This document shows positions 1-8,269 of a stretch of DNA of 64,000 bases, piece after piece. Made by a program: the position numbers and the translations under genes. Position 1 is the stretch's first letter, and every line of letters begins with the position of its first letter. Below the pieces are notes generated by a model. It made no database searches. It saw only the letters and a list, made by a program, of their open reading frames with translations, and was not told the DNA's origin. The stretch is from Natrinema caseinilyticum (GTDB lineage Archaea; Halobacteriota; Halobacteria; Halobacteriales; Natrialbaceae). The stretch covers positions 310,001-374,000 of the forward strand of contig NZ_CP100445.1 in the NCBI RefSeq assembly GCF_024227435.1, read 5' to 3'.

Positions 1-5
1 GAGGC

Positions 6-251
6 TTATATGTCGGACGGGTCGAACTGCTCGAGGCCTTCCCGCTCCTCGTCCAATAACTCGCCCTGCAAGTATCGTCGACCGACGCCGGTGATGTGGT
101 AGTACCCACCGGTCGCGTCTTTCTTCTCGATGAGTCCAGCGGCTTGCAAAATCCGGACGCGCTGCTGGATGGTCCCCTTGGTCGGATCCATGTTCCTGGC
201 GATGGTCGCGGGCGGGGCCTGAAAGCGAGCGGCTTCGAGAAAGAGATCCGG
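6..251 (-). pseudogene. 5'-truncated PhiH1-repressor-like winged-helix gene
   Basis: The frame encodes a DNA-binding winged helix followed by an acidic tail. It reads through residues such as APPATIARNM and the wing GYYHITGVGRRYL, typical of the small PhiH1-repressor-like haloarchaeal regulators. The only ATG (191) lies inside the helix-turn-helix. The frame is open further upstream with family-like sequence until the TGA that ends the neighbouring HTH-10 gene at 252-254, and no start codon lies between. The gene therefore seems to have lost its natural 5' end by deletion. A shortened 61-residue product from 191 is possible but would lack part of the fold. Confidence 0.5.
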
Positions 252-689
252 TCAACTGTCGAGGATCCCTTCGAGAAGCGCTTCCTCGCCGCGTCTGAGT
301 AGTTCGTTCGCCGTGCTCGGGGCGCAATCGAGTTCGTCCGCAATCTCTCTGTAGGATGCCTGTCGCGGCATCTCGTAAAATCCGAGTTCGTAAGCGACTT
401 CGAGGGTTTTTCGTTGTCGGGACGTCAGCCACTCGATTGCGTCGTGTTGCTCGGGGGTGTACTGTCCTACCCACTCGACGGAGAGCGGGATCCGTTCTGT
501 GACGTCGGTGAAGGCGGCCCGCAACGACTCGCTGGTGGCGATGACGGTGACGGCGACACCATCGTCGGTAATCGAGAGCGGTCGATCGAACAGGATTGCG
601 TATTTTTCGGCAATAGCAAGCACTTCAGAGAGGCGTTGGACGAGGTGCGCACGCCAGCCGGGCGTGCGCGGCTCGTGCGTCAGCAACAT
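252..689 (-). CDS. HTH-10 (bacterio-opsin activator type) regulator, N-terminally short
   Basis: The last 55-60 residues form an HTH-10 domain (LTSRQRKTLEVAYELGFYEMPRQ followed by SYREIADELDCAPSTANELLRR), the DNA-binding module of Bat-like haloarchaeal activators. Upstream is part of the usual sensory region (DRPLSITDDGVAVTVIATSES). At 145 residues it is clearly shorter than the roughly 210-220 residues I expect for stand-alone members, so the N-terminal segment appears missing. The start at 689 is simply the first ATG. An IS200/IS605-type hairpin lies about 130 bp upstream, consistent with truncation by a mobile element. Function after truncation is uncertain. Confidence 0.7.
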   Translation of the reverse strand: MLLTHEPRTPGWRAHLVQRLSEVLAIAEKYAILFDRPLSITDDGVAVTVIATSESLRAAFTDVTERIPLSVEWVGQYTPEQHDAIEWLTSRQRKTLEVAYELGFYEMPRQASYREIADELDCAPSTANELLRRGEEALLEGILDS

Positions 690-820
690 CCTCGTCGGAG
701 TGCAGCGACTTACTTGCCTGGTACTGGTATTACGCGTACGACGACTACCACAACGAGGAGTTCACTGCTGAGCCAGAGTATGTAGCGGTTGGTCAAAAGC
801 AGGGACAACTCAGTAAGCTA
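690..820. other. no supported gene; possible insertion-sequence debris
   Basis: The plus frame from about 708 is open and reads WYYAYDDYHNEEFTAEPEY into the hairpin at 821, which looks protein-like but has no start codon and is not recognised. It could be the 3' end of a lost transposon gene or chance. Confidence 0.3.
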
Positions 821-840
821 CCACGCCCTGAAGGGCGTGG
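821..840. mobile_element. solo IS200/IS605-type terminal hairpin
   Basis: CCACGCCCT-GA-AGGGCGTGG is a perfect 9-bp stem with a 2-nt loop. Hairpins of this kind mark the ends of haloarchaeal IS200/IS605 (IS1341-type, TnpB-only) elements. No tnpA or tnpB gene is present nearby, so this is a remnant or a solo end. It could alternatively be a simple terminator. Confidence 0.5.
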
Positions 841-864
841 CGTTCCGCGTGGACTTTCCGTCCT

Positions 865-1050
865 AACTATCGAGGCTGTCCAGCGCCGATATCTCGTCGA
901 CGGGGCAAGTCTCGCTGTCGAGCGTTTCGATCGCTTCTCCTTGGCGATAATGAACGTCTCGAGGAGGTCCTCTCACTTCGAGTCGGATGCATTCGCGCTC
1001 GAAGAATTCGATAGACAGGCTGGCGGTAGTCTCAGGAACGGAGCAGCAAT
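865..1050 (-). pseudogene. unidentified gene fragment without a start codon
   Basis: Read on the minus strand, the frame ending at TAG 865-867 encodes about 58 residues of protein-like sequence (for example LSIEFFERECIRLEVRGPP, then AIETLDSETCPVDEIS). The acidic composition and codon use look like a real haloarchaeal gene. No ATG, GTG or TTG start is present before the frame runs into the end of the luciferase-like gene at 1054. It is probably the 3' part of a gene whose 5' part was lost when this junction formed. The family is not recognised. Confidence 0.35.
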
Positions 1051-1053
1051 GAG

Positions 1054-2001
1054 TTACGATGTTGATGGGGCAAACTCCGGAATCACTTCCCGACGATAGA
1101 GTTCGAGTTGCCCGATGCGTTCAGACGTCGGTCCGACCGGCATCAGAACGAACTTGGTACACCCGGCGGCGACGTAGTTCTGAATCGTGTCAACGCACTC
1201 CGCGGGGGTCCCGAACGCCGTACATTCCTCGAACGTCTCCCTGGAAATACTGAGGTCTCGGCGCTCGAGAACTCGTTCTTGAACTCGACGGGCTCGGTCC
1301 GGGTCCCGATCCACGTGAGACAGCAGAATCACACCGGCTTCGTCACGATCGACCTCTCGTCCGGCCGCCTCACAGTACTCCATCAACCGCTCCAGTTTCG
1401 TACCGAACTCCTGTGGCGACATCAAAGCCGGGAACCAGCCGTCACCGTACTCGGCAACTCTGCGCAGGGCCGCGTCACTATTCCCTCCGATCCAGATGTC
1501 CAGCGCCCCTCGAGCCGGCTTTGGGTTTACCGTCGCACCGTCGAGGTGATAGTGCTCTCCGTCGTAATCGACGTCGTCCTCGGTCCAGAGGCGTCTCAGG
1601 AGTTCGATCGCCTCTCGGAGGTGTTCGGCTCGCTGCTCGGGTGAAATACCCACGACTTCGCAGAGTCGGGGGTCGGCCCCGAGACCGACTGCCATGATCA
1701 CCCGGTCACGCCCTCCCGTGAGATAGTCCAGATTCGCGTAGGTGTTCGCTACGTCGACCGGGTTTCGAGCCGGGAGCGTCAATACGCTGGGCCCCATTTT
1801 GATGTCCTGGGTTCGCGCAGCGATCGCGGACATCAGGACGGTGGGGTCCAGTGCTGGGTGCTCGGACAGAACGTGATCGGGCATCCAGAGTGAATCGATT
1901 CCTAACTCGTCGGCCCGCTCGACGTACCGAAACAGCTCCTCGGGTTCGGGGCATCCGTCGTGAAACTGCCCGAGACCAACGCCGATGGCGATATCGTCCA
2001 T
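1054..2001 (-). CDS. LLM-class (luciferase-like) flavin/F420-dependent oxidoreductase
   Basis: A bacterial-luciferase-fold TIM barrel of about 315 residues, of the type that in archaea usually uses coenzyme F420. Visible family features are IDSLWMPDHV near the N-terminus, the MAVGLGADPR strand, the RLWTEDDVDYDGEHYHLDGA segment and PKPARGALDIWIGGNSDAALRRVAEYGDGW. The substrate is unknown. The frame stays open upstream to 2283, but a TATA element at 2034-2039 places transcription start near 2010, so I chose the ATG at 2001 (2016 is the alternative). The divergent neighbour is an alpha/beta hydrolase. Confidence 0.85.
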   Translation of the reverse strand: MDDIAIGVGLGQFHDGCPEPEELFRYVERADELGIDSLWMPDHVLSEHPALDPTVLMSAIAARTQDIKMGPSVLTLPARNPVDVANTYANLDYLTGGRDRVIMAVGLGADPRLCEVVGISPEQRAEHLREAIELLRRLWTEDDVDYDGEHYHLDGATVNPKPARGALDIWIGGNSDAALRRVAEYGDGWFPALMSPQEFGTKLERLMEYCEAAGREVDRDEAGVILLSHVDRDPDRARRVQERVLERRDLSISRETFEECTAFGTPAECVDTIQNYVAAGCTKFVLMPVGPTSERIGQLELYRREVIPEFAPSTS

Positions 2002-2331
2002 GCCAACCACTAACATTGAATTGGGTGAGGTGGTATAAACGTTGGCTCGAAGACGACGCTGGATACCACCGAACGGGCGATGGGTCCACAGGATGCGTAG
2101 AATCGAAGCCGAAGATGAATACGACGCTCCACCGACGACTGTGGTGATCGATGGTGCGCTCACGCACCGGATCGAGTTCGGATCGATCGTCGAGGACGCT
2201 CGCGGTGAGTCCGAACCCGAGTCGATTCGAGCGGTCGCAGACGGGTCGGGGTTCGTCCGGCCAGTTTCCAGGGGGGTTGTCAACGTGAACCAAACTATAT
2301 GGTGCGTTGCGTGTAAAGCGTCGAGTCAGGA
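2002..2331. other. divergent promoter region
   Basis: Intergenic between the luciferase-like gene and the hydrolase. It contains TATA elements for both (minus strand 2034-2039; plus strand around 2292-2300, ACTATATGG). A plus frame of about 80 residues ends overlapping the hydrolase ATG but has no recognisable content. Confidence 0.5.
2034..2039 (-). promoter_or_regulatory. TATA box of the luciferase-like gene
   Basis: Reads TTTATA on the minus strand. About 26 bp downstream falls at position 2010, just before the ATG at 2001, supporting that start over the longer frame. Confidence 0.5.
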
Positions 2332-3096
2332 ATGACGAATTACGACTGCGTCACCGTCAACGACATCGATCTCTACTACCAGGATGTCGGCACCGGAAAA
2401 CCGGTCGTGTTCCTCCACGGTTTCGGGGGAAATCACCTGTCCTGGTTCCGTCAGATGCCGGCGTTCGCCGATCGCTATCGTTGTCTCGTCCCGGATCAGC
2501 GGATGTTTGGCCGGTCCGTCGACGCGCAAGACGGGCCCGGAGTCGCCTCGCACGTAGCCGATCTCACCGCGTTCCTCGATCACCTCGAGATCGACACCGT
2601 TGCGGTGGTCGGCCACTCGATGGGCGGTTGGCCCGCTGCGTCGTTTGCCACTCAGCACCCCGAGCGCACCGCCGCGCTGGTACTCTCCGGGACCCCTGGT
2701 GGTCTCCTCCCACCCGATGAGCATCGCGATCTGATCGAGAAAGCGGCGGACACACTCCCGACGGTCGATCCGCTCACCTCGGAATTGTCGTTTCTCTCGG
2801 ACGCTATCGACGCTCTGAATACCGATCGCCCGGCAGAATTCGCTGCCGTACGGCCACCGCTCGACGACCTACCGATCGATCCGAACAGTCTCGTCACGGC
2901 GGGGATTCCAACGTTCCTCATCGCGGGGGAGGCCGATCACTTCATGCCTCGATCGGCAGTCGAAGCGGTGACAGAGCGTCTCGAGGACGTTGACTCCGCC
3001 ATCGTGAACGGTGCTGGCCACTCGTCGAACTTCGAGCGTCCAACTGCGTTCAATCGACTGGTTGGTGACTTTCTCGAGGACCATCTCACAGCTTGA
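2332..3096 (+). CDS. alpha/beta-fold hydrolase
   Basis: A 254-residue alpha/beta hydrolase. It has the oxyanion-region HGFGGNHLSW, the nucleophile elbow GHSMGG with Ser96, a probable acid in GEADHFMP and the C-terminal catalytic His in GAGHSSNFERP. Length matches the esterase/epoxide hydrolase/haloperoxidase-like branch, whose substrates cannot be told apart from sequence. A TATA-like ACTATATGG about 35 bp upstream suggests a very short leader. It probably acts on a small ester or related substrate in the cytoplasm. Confidence 0.88.
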   Translation: MTNYDCVTVNDIDLYYQDVGTGKPVVFLHGFGGNHLSWFRQMPAFADRYRCLVPDQRMFGRSVDAQDGPGVASHVADLTAFLDHLEIDTVAVVGHSMGGWPAASFATQHPERTAALVLSGTPGGLLPPDEHRDLIEKAADTLPTVDPLTSELSFLSDAIDALNTDRPAEFAAVRPPLDDLPIDPNSLVTAGIPTFLIAGEADHFMPRSAVEAVTERLEDVDSAIVNGAGHSSNFERPTAFNRLVGDFLEDHLTA

Positions 3097-3256
3097 TCCG
3101 CCGGTGATACCGTGTCGAATGTCGAATTTCGATCGGACGACCCGGCTCCGTCGAATCGTCGATCGATGACGTCTCTCGGAATCGTGCCGAAGACGGAGCG
3201 CGATTGTGGCGCTCGGGGTTCTGTCAGCACGGCCTCGAACTGAGTCGTCTGGCCGT

Positions 3257-3442
3257 TCAGACCCGGTCCCGAGACGACTCGTCGCCTTCTACCGCTCGAA
3301 ATGAGGCCTCGGTACACGAGCAGGCGTTGTAGCCGCTCACCGATCGACAGGACCCGTCCGCCGAGAGCCACACGACGGCTGCCTTCCCACAGCCGTCACA
3401 GATGCCGATCGTCCGTTGCCGCTGTGCGTCTGATTCGGCCAT
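3257..3442 (-). CDS. small zinc-binding protein (CxxC...CxC)
   Basis: A 61-residue protein with CDGCG at the start of the core and ACSCTEASF later, four cysteines spaced as for one structural zinc site. Such one-domain zinc proteins are abundant and mostly uncharacterised in haloarchaea. The acidic C-terminus and codon use support coding. No operon partner. Confidence 0.6.
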   Translation of the reverse strand: MAESDAQRQRTIGICDGCGKAAVVWLSADGSCRSVSGYNACSCTEASFRAVEGDESSRDRV

Positions 3443-3800
3443 ATCGGATACTGTTTACGAGCAAACCGATAACTGTTTCTAAACGGCGCGAAACCGTCGC
3501 GACGGTGAATTCATCGTTCGAAGTATCGGAGACCGATTCGGCAGAGCGGATTTCTGATCTCGAGTAGGCGCTCTGTCGACCGTCTCGGGGTCACGCCCCG
3601 TGGCATCCGTCTCGACAACCTGTGAACCGAAATACGGGGGAGCGCGGACGGATTCGTCCGTATCAGTCCCGTCCGCACCGGCCGCGGTTCGTTCGTCCGA
3701 TAGACGGTCTCGAGGTGAACGCGTGGGACCGAGTCGGAATGCCGGCCTTCGTGAAAGCGAGGTGGTGTGGCGGTCCGCGGCGAAGGGATCGCGCGACGGA
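3443..3800. other. no gene recognised
   Basis: About 360 bp between two minus-strand genes. Open frames here are basic, arginine-rich shadows. The upstream 80 bp of AT-richer sequence should carry the promoter of the zinc protein. Confidence 0.5.
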
Positions 3801-4862
3801 TTATCTGGGCTCTGTCTCCGTTTCGGGCCGTTGAATTTCCGGAAGCAGGAACCGAACGATGTTTCCGCGGGGCGAATTCTCCTCGAAGACGAGTTCGCCC
3901 CCGAGCGAGTCGACACACCACTGCATGACCCAGAGACCGACGCCGGAGCCGTGATGCGTGGTACTCGCCGCGAAATGCTCCTTTAGAACGTCGGTCTCGA
4001 TGGTCGGGATCGTCGGGCCGGTATCGAGAACGCTGACCGCTCCTTGATTCGTGTTTGGCTCAGTATCGACTCGAACCACGACTGACGGGGCGTCGTCGTC
4101 GTTGTGAGTGATGGCGTTGTCGATGGCGTGAATAATCGCGTGACGCAGACCGTCGTCGGCATTTACCCAGACCTCCGCCCGAGTAGAGACGGTGAGATCC
4201 GCCGCTGGATACTCGGCCTCCAATTCCGTCACGATTTCCGTGACCAGTTTTCCGATGTCCGTCGGTGTCCGTTTCGCTGCGTCCGGTTTCGCGATTTCTT
4301 GGACCTGACGGATCGAATCGCTCAGCGTCCCGATCTCGGCGGCTATTTCGAGGATCATATCCACCTCCTCTTCGATCGTCTGTTCTTCGACGGCTCGTTT
4401 GAGTCGGTCGGCGTATCCGATGAGAACGTTCGTTTCGTTCCGAAGGTTGTGCCGAACGACCCGATTGAGAAGTCGGAGACGTCGCTCGCGAGCTTTGTAC
4501 TCGGTGATGTCTCGAATCTCGGCGACGACACACGTGGTGTCATCGAGCGTCGTCTTGTTGAGGCGAACACGAACCCAGATCAGTTCGCCGTTCGCTCGCT
4601 TGATCTGCCACTCGAACGTCTGCGGTTCGCCGGCGGCAGCCGATCGAATCCGCTCGATCGCTTCGTCCTGTGAAAATCTCGTCGAGGGGGCTGTATACTC
4701 CTCTATTTCCATCTCGAGGAGTTCGCTCCGAGAATAGCCATACAACCGTTCTACCTGATCGTTCGTGTCGAGCACCGCACCTGTCTCCGGGTCACGTAAG
4801 ACGATTCCCGTGTCGATGTCGTCGAATACCCCCGGCAAATCCGCGTTCCGATCCCCTTCCAT
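3801..4862 (-). CDS. PAS-domain sensor histidine kinase
   Basis: A cytoplasmic sensor kinase of about 353 residues. An N-terminal PAS domain (about residues 10-125, from FDDIDTGIVLRDPETGAVLD to VVAEIRDITEYKARERRL) is followed by a phosphoacceptor helix with LLNRVVRHNLRNE, where the His in VRHNLRN is the expected site. The ATPase domain has the N box (AIDNAITHND), G1 (VLDTGPTI) and G2 (HHGSGVGLWVM). There are no transmembrane segments and no receiver domain, as is common in haloarchaea. TATAAAAA at 4885-4892 lies 26 bp upstream of the ATG at 4862, so the gene is probably leaderless from there. No cognate regulator is adjacent. Confidence 0.9.
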   Translation of the reverse strand: MEGDRNADLPGVFDDIDTGIVLRDPETGAVLDTNDQVERLYGYSRSELLEMEIEEYTAPSTRFSQDEAIERIRSAAAGEPQTFEWQIKRANGELIWVRVRLNKTTLDDTTCVVAEIRDITEYKARERRLRLLNRVVRHNLRNETNVLIGYADRLKRAVEEQTIEEEVDMILEIAAEIGTLSDSIRQVQEIAKPDAAKRTPTDIGKLVTEIVTELEAEYPAADLTVSTRAEVWVNADDGLRHAIIHAIDNAITHNDDDAPSVVVRVDTEPNTNQGAVSVLDTGPTIPTIETDVLKEHFAASTTHHGSGVGLWVMQWCVDSLGGELVFEENSPRGNIVRFLLPEIQRPETETEPR

Positions 4863-4884
4863 GACAATAACCAAACAGAATAAC

Positions 4885-4892
4885 TATAAAAA
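4885..4892 (-). promoter_or_regulatory. TATA box of the histidine kinase gene
   Basis: TTTTTATA on the minus strand, centred 26 bp from the ATG at 4862. This is the standard distance for a leaderless haloarchaeal transcript and decides the start. Confidence 0.55.
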
Positions 4893-4950
4893 CCTACGAA
4901 CTGCGGAAACGATTACCACCGTCGGGGTAACCGTTAGTCGTCCGTCGAAT

Positions 4951-5060
4951 ATAGTAGTCGTTGAAAGTCAGTGCACACCCCGCTCGCGAAGTCGCGGCCA
5001 GCGAGACTTTGCTGGCCACTCCACTGCGAGCGGTGAGTAAATCGTTTCAACGACTACTAT
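4951..5060. mobile_element. 110-bp snap-back MITE, copy 1
   Basis: Perfect 16-bp terminal inverted repeats (ATAGTAGTCGTTGAAA at 4951-4966, its complement at 5045-5060) enclose two further nested inverted repeats: CCGCTCGC/GCGAGCGG (4980-4987/5026-5033) and GGCCAGC/GCTGGCC (4996-5002/5011-5017). The whole unit can fold into a long hairpin. A diverged copy in inverse orientation lies at 41944-42054. There is no transposase; it would be mobilised in trans. No clear target duplication is seen. Confidence 0.8.
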
Positions 5061-5516
5061 CGGTCCCCGTCCGTTCGGACACCGATGCCGCGTGACATAC
5101 GGTGACGAACTGCCCCGGAGGTCACCGATAGTGTCACCGAGTAGGCGCTCTCCTCTCTCGCGGTAGCTCTCGTCCGGTCGCCTGACGGACTTTCGATAGC
5201 GGTCCGTTTGACGAGATCGAGTCACCAGTGCCGTAACAACTAATAGTAATTGCCGAAAATAACCACCCGCCTCTGCTCCCCCATCCAGAGGCACGATCTT
5301 CCCCCGTCCCTTTCCGCGTTTCCGATAGGTTGCACACGGAAACTGTTCTCACGGTGAATTCACCGGTGGTGCGCTCTCAGACCTGGACTGGCGATACGAA
5401 TCGATATGGCGCGATTCACCCGATTCGATGGACCGCACCGGGCGACAGTACTACCACCGATCGGTTCTTCGGCCGCAGGTGACGCACCCGCGGGCGACGA
5501 CTGTGCGGGTCTCAGT
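5061..5516. other. no gene recognised
   Basis: About 450 bp between the MITE and the 3' end of the PhoD gene. Frames in both strands are short and arginine-rich. No RNA gene or repeat was noticed. Confidence 0.5.
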
Positions 5517-7274
5517 TCAGCCCTCGTCAGGCTGTCCGCTGGTTCGTTTCTCAGAGAGATCCGTCTCACGGTCGAGACACCGGTACTGCGCTACCTGCGT
5601 TCGGTCGGCCTCGCGAGAATTCGTGTCCTTGTCGACCTCGTAGACGGTATAGGTACAGTCCTCACGAGTGAACTCGACGACAGCATAGCCGTGCCGGTGC
5701 CAGTTGACGTATTCCAGGTGGTCGTTTTCTTTCGTGGCGATACCGGCGAGTGCTTCGTCGTCCCAGGTGCCGGGGAAGTCGATGACGTCGGCAGCGTTCA
5801 CGCTCGTGACCGAGGGCGTCATAAGTTCGATACCGACGCGGTCGTACGTTTCACCCGGTTCGATTTCGCCGTACCCTCCTTTCAAATAGCCGGCCACGGC
5901 CGCGTGGAGGTCGCCGGTAAGGACGACGAAGTTCTGTGGGTCCACATCGGCGACGTGTTGCATGAGTTCCCAGCGCTCGTACTGGAATCCGTCCCACGAA
6001 TCGAGGAACAGTTCGACTTGATTCCAGCCGTCGCCGATGGTCAGCGGCATCGTCAGTACTTCGTTTGCCCAGACCGTCCACGTCGCCTCCGACTGGCTCA
6101 CCCAGTTTTTCACGTATTCTTTCTGCTCGCTTCCGAGCATCGTCCGTCCGCGTGCTTCCTCGTTGGTACACGTGAGCCGTCGACCGTCGCCACACGGAGG
6201 GCCGTCGCGGTAGAGTCGTTCGTCGGTAACGGAGAGGTCGACGAGGTCTCCGAACTGGATATCTCGCCACAACCGGAGCTGGTCGTGGAGATGCGGTTCG
6301 CTCGGATCGAACTCGACTCGGGCGGGCATGTACTCGACCCAGGCCTGAATACCGTTCGCGGTGATTTCCATCGCCGTCTCCGGGTCGCCACCACCGTCCG
6401 TATCGGGAAGCACGGGTGCGTCGGTGGCGTAATCCCAGTATCGGTTGTTCCCGATTTCGTGATCATCCCAGCCGTGAATGAACGTATGCTGTTCGACTCC
6501 CTCCTGTAGCAGCGGATCACCCCTGTACGTTTTGTACAGGGTTCGGAAGTCGGCCAGCGACTCTGCCAGGTCGGCTCCACTGGGAAGTTCGATGTCCCGA
6601 CCGTCCGCAACACTCGTCGTCGGGGAGGTGTACGATCCATCGGAAGATTCGTAGATAAAATCCCCGAGATGGAGTACGAAATCGACGTCCTCATTCGCGA
6701 CGTGGTGGTACGCACCGTAGTATCCGTTCTGGTAATCCTGACACGTCAGGACTGCGTACGACAGCGAGTCCGGACTGGCGTCGGAGGCGGGAAGCGTTCG
6801 ACAGCGGCCGGTTCGCGTCGCGACCCCGTCGTAGACGAAGCGGTAGGAATAGCGTCGATTCGAGTTCAGTACTCCGTCGAGATCGACGGTGACGGTGTAG
6901 TCGTGAGCGGGCCGGATGCGATTGGCCGGGATCGTCCCCTCGTGGACGATCGTCTCGAAACTGTCGTCTGTCGCCACCTGGACACCCATCGGCTCCGCAG
7001 CGGCGTACGCGTCGGGGTCGATTCGAGTCCAGAGGATGACGCCGCTTTCGGTCGGCCCACCGCTTGCAACCGACTGGGGGAACGTTTCGTCCGGATCAGC
7101 ATTCTCGCCGCAGTCGAAGACGGTTCGGTCGGTGACCGTTCGCGCCGAGACTGTCTGAACGACGTCTCGCTCGGCGAGTATTGCAGCGAGACCGCCCGTG
7201 ACTGACGCGGTATTGATCCGCTCGAGAAAATCGCGCCGATTCGGCCGCCGTCGAGTTTTGTCCTGGTTGGACAT
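5517..7274 (-). CDS. phoD: PhoD-family alkaline phosphatase, Tat-exported
   Basis: A 585-residue secreted phosphodiesterase/phosphomonoesterase of the PhoD metallophosphatase family. The N-terminus has a twin-arginine motif (RRDFL, residues 13-17) and a weak hydrophobic stretch. The N-terminal PhoD domain has FPQSVASGGPTESGVILWTR. The catalytic core shows TCQDYQNGYYGAYHHVANED, LHLGDFIYE, HGWDDHEIGNNRYWD and VLTGDLHA, the metal-binding sets of the family. It should release phosphate from organic esters outside the cell. An AT-rich segment just upstream (7275-7330) is the probable promoter; Pho-type regulation is plausible but not shown. Confidence 0.9.
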   Translation of the reverse strand: MSNQDKTRRRPNRRDFLERINTASVTGGLAAILAERDVVQTVSARTVTDRTVFDCGENADPDETFPQSVASGGPTESGVILWTRIDPDAYAAAEPMGVQVATDDSFETIVHEGTIPANRIRPAHDYTVTVDLDGVLNSNRRYSYRFVYDGVATRTGRCRTLPASDASPDSLSYAVLTCQDYQNGYYGAYHHVANEDVDFVLHLGDFIYESSDGSYTSPTTSVADGRDIELPSGADLAESLADFRTLYKTYRGDPLLQEGVEQHTFIHGWDDHEIGNNRYWDYATDAPVLPDTDGGGDPETAMEITANGIQAWVEYMPARVEFDPSEPHLHDQLRLWRDIQFGDLVDLSVTDERLYRDGPPCGDGRRLTCTNEEARGRTMLGSEQKEYVKNWVSQSEATWTVWANEVLTMPLTIGDGWNQVELFLDSWDGFQYERWELMQHVADVDPQNFVVLTGDLHAAVAGYLKGGYGEIEPGETYDRVGIELMTPSVTSVNAADVIDFPGTWDDEALAGIATKENDHLEYVNWHRHGYAVVEFTREDCTYTVYEVDKDTNSREADRTQVAQYRCLDRETDLSEKRTSGQPDEG

Positions 7275-7790
7275 ATACGATAGTAATATTGAACGCTATT
7301 AGATTATTATAATTACTATACGTATTATTATGGGTGGGAAAGAAGCGGACGGTACGTATATACGACTACGTTTCCGATCGGGCGGCTCGAGTTGTCGGCA
7401 TCGCGGATAGTCGCGAACGGCGTGTGCTCCCGCATTCGGTAGTGTCCGTCGCACCACGGAGCACTCCTCGCACCGAACAGGGGGCTCGAGTGCACCCCGG
7501 CGATGTGTGGTGTGTGGTGTGTTCACCCAAGCGCGCGTGCGACGACGGTGGCACTCAGGGGTCCGACTCGTTCGTGCCGACGCCGGAGTCGCCGAACGAA
7601 ATTTAACGGGATGCGCCAAACGTCGTGCCAGCAGCAGGGACCGTGCTTGCCACAGTCCGTCAGTCGAGAGCGTGTGCCCGCCGATCGGTCGCTAACGATC
7701 GGACTCCCTATCGGGACGGCGGTTCCGAGGTCGATAGAGGTCACTCGTCCATCGTCCCGTCACGGCGAATAAAGGGGGAAACGCACCGAT
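7275..7790. other. intergenic, promoter plus no recognised gene
   Basis: The first 55 bp are very AT-rich (TAGTAATATTG, ATTATTATAATTACTATA) and carry the phoD promoter. The rest includes a GTGTGGTGTGTGGTGTGTTC simple repeat (about 7505-7524) and no convincing gene. Confidence 0.5.
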
Positions 7791-8021
7791 TCACCTGAGC
7801 ACTCGGAAGTCTTCGGATCCGCAGGAACACGAGTTCGTTCCGATCGGGCGAATACTTCCGTTTAGTAGCTCTTTCGCTGCGTACGCCGAGTTGCAGCATT
7901 CACACACGGCCACGATTCGATTGTGGTCGCGCACGGTGATCACCCCATCATCGAGAGTGTCTCGAGCCGCCTTTAATGCTTGGAATTCACGTTCTGTCGC
8001 CCATCGGTACGTGATTGTAAT
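7791..8021 (-). CDS. small zinc protein lacking a canonical start codon
   Basis: The minus frame ending at TGA 7791-7793 encodes clear protein: TYRWATEREFQALKAARDTL, then VCECCNSAYAAKELL and NSCSCGSEDFRVLR. It carries two cysteine pairs (CECC and CSCG) suited to a zinc site. Between the in-frame stop at about 8055 and the conserved-looking part there is no ATG, GTG or TTG; the best candidate is ATT at 8019-8021. An out-of-frame ATG (8055) reads only 23 residues. Either translation uses an unusual start or the 5' end has mutated. The family is not recognised. Confidence 0.5.
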   Translation of the reverse strand: MTITYRWATEREFQALKAARDTLDDGVITVRDHNRIVAVCECCNSAYAAKELLNGSIRPIGTNSCSCGSEDFRVLR

Positions 8022-8269
8022 CTTTAGGTACGTATATGCTGACGATAATGCACTTCATCGACGCGAGGTGACCGACCCCTTTCATCGATACTGGCCGGTC
8101 GATTGCGGCGTCCAGTGCCGTCCGAGCCTTCGACGACGGACGTCGGTCCGCCGGCCCCTGTTTCACTGCGGTCGAAGATTGCCAGGGGAGTAGCGAGGGC
8201 GAGATGGGGGTGGGTTGGCGAGCCAGCGGTACTGCGTCTCGAGGTGAGGTGGGCGATGACCGGCGACCG

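Noticed and set aside
2093-2335. A plus-strand frame overlapping the hydrolase start (ATGA)
   Set aside because: Reads acidic but has no recognisable fold. It crosses the TATA box of the hydrolase, so it is probably a shadow of the promoter region.
5406-6509. A 367-codon plus-strand frame
   Set aside because: Antisense to the PhoD gene, which has full family motifs.
7334-7606. A 90-codon plus-strand frame upstream of phoD
   Set aside because: Contains a GT-rich simple repeat and no family features; third-position pattern is not coding-like.
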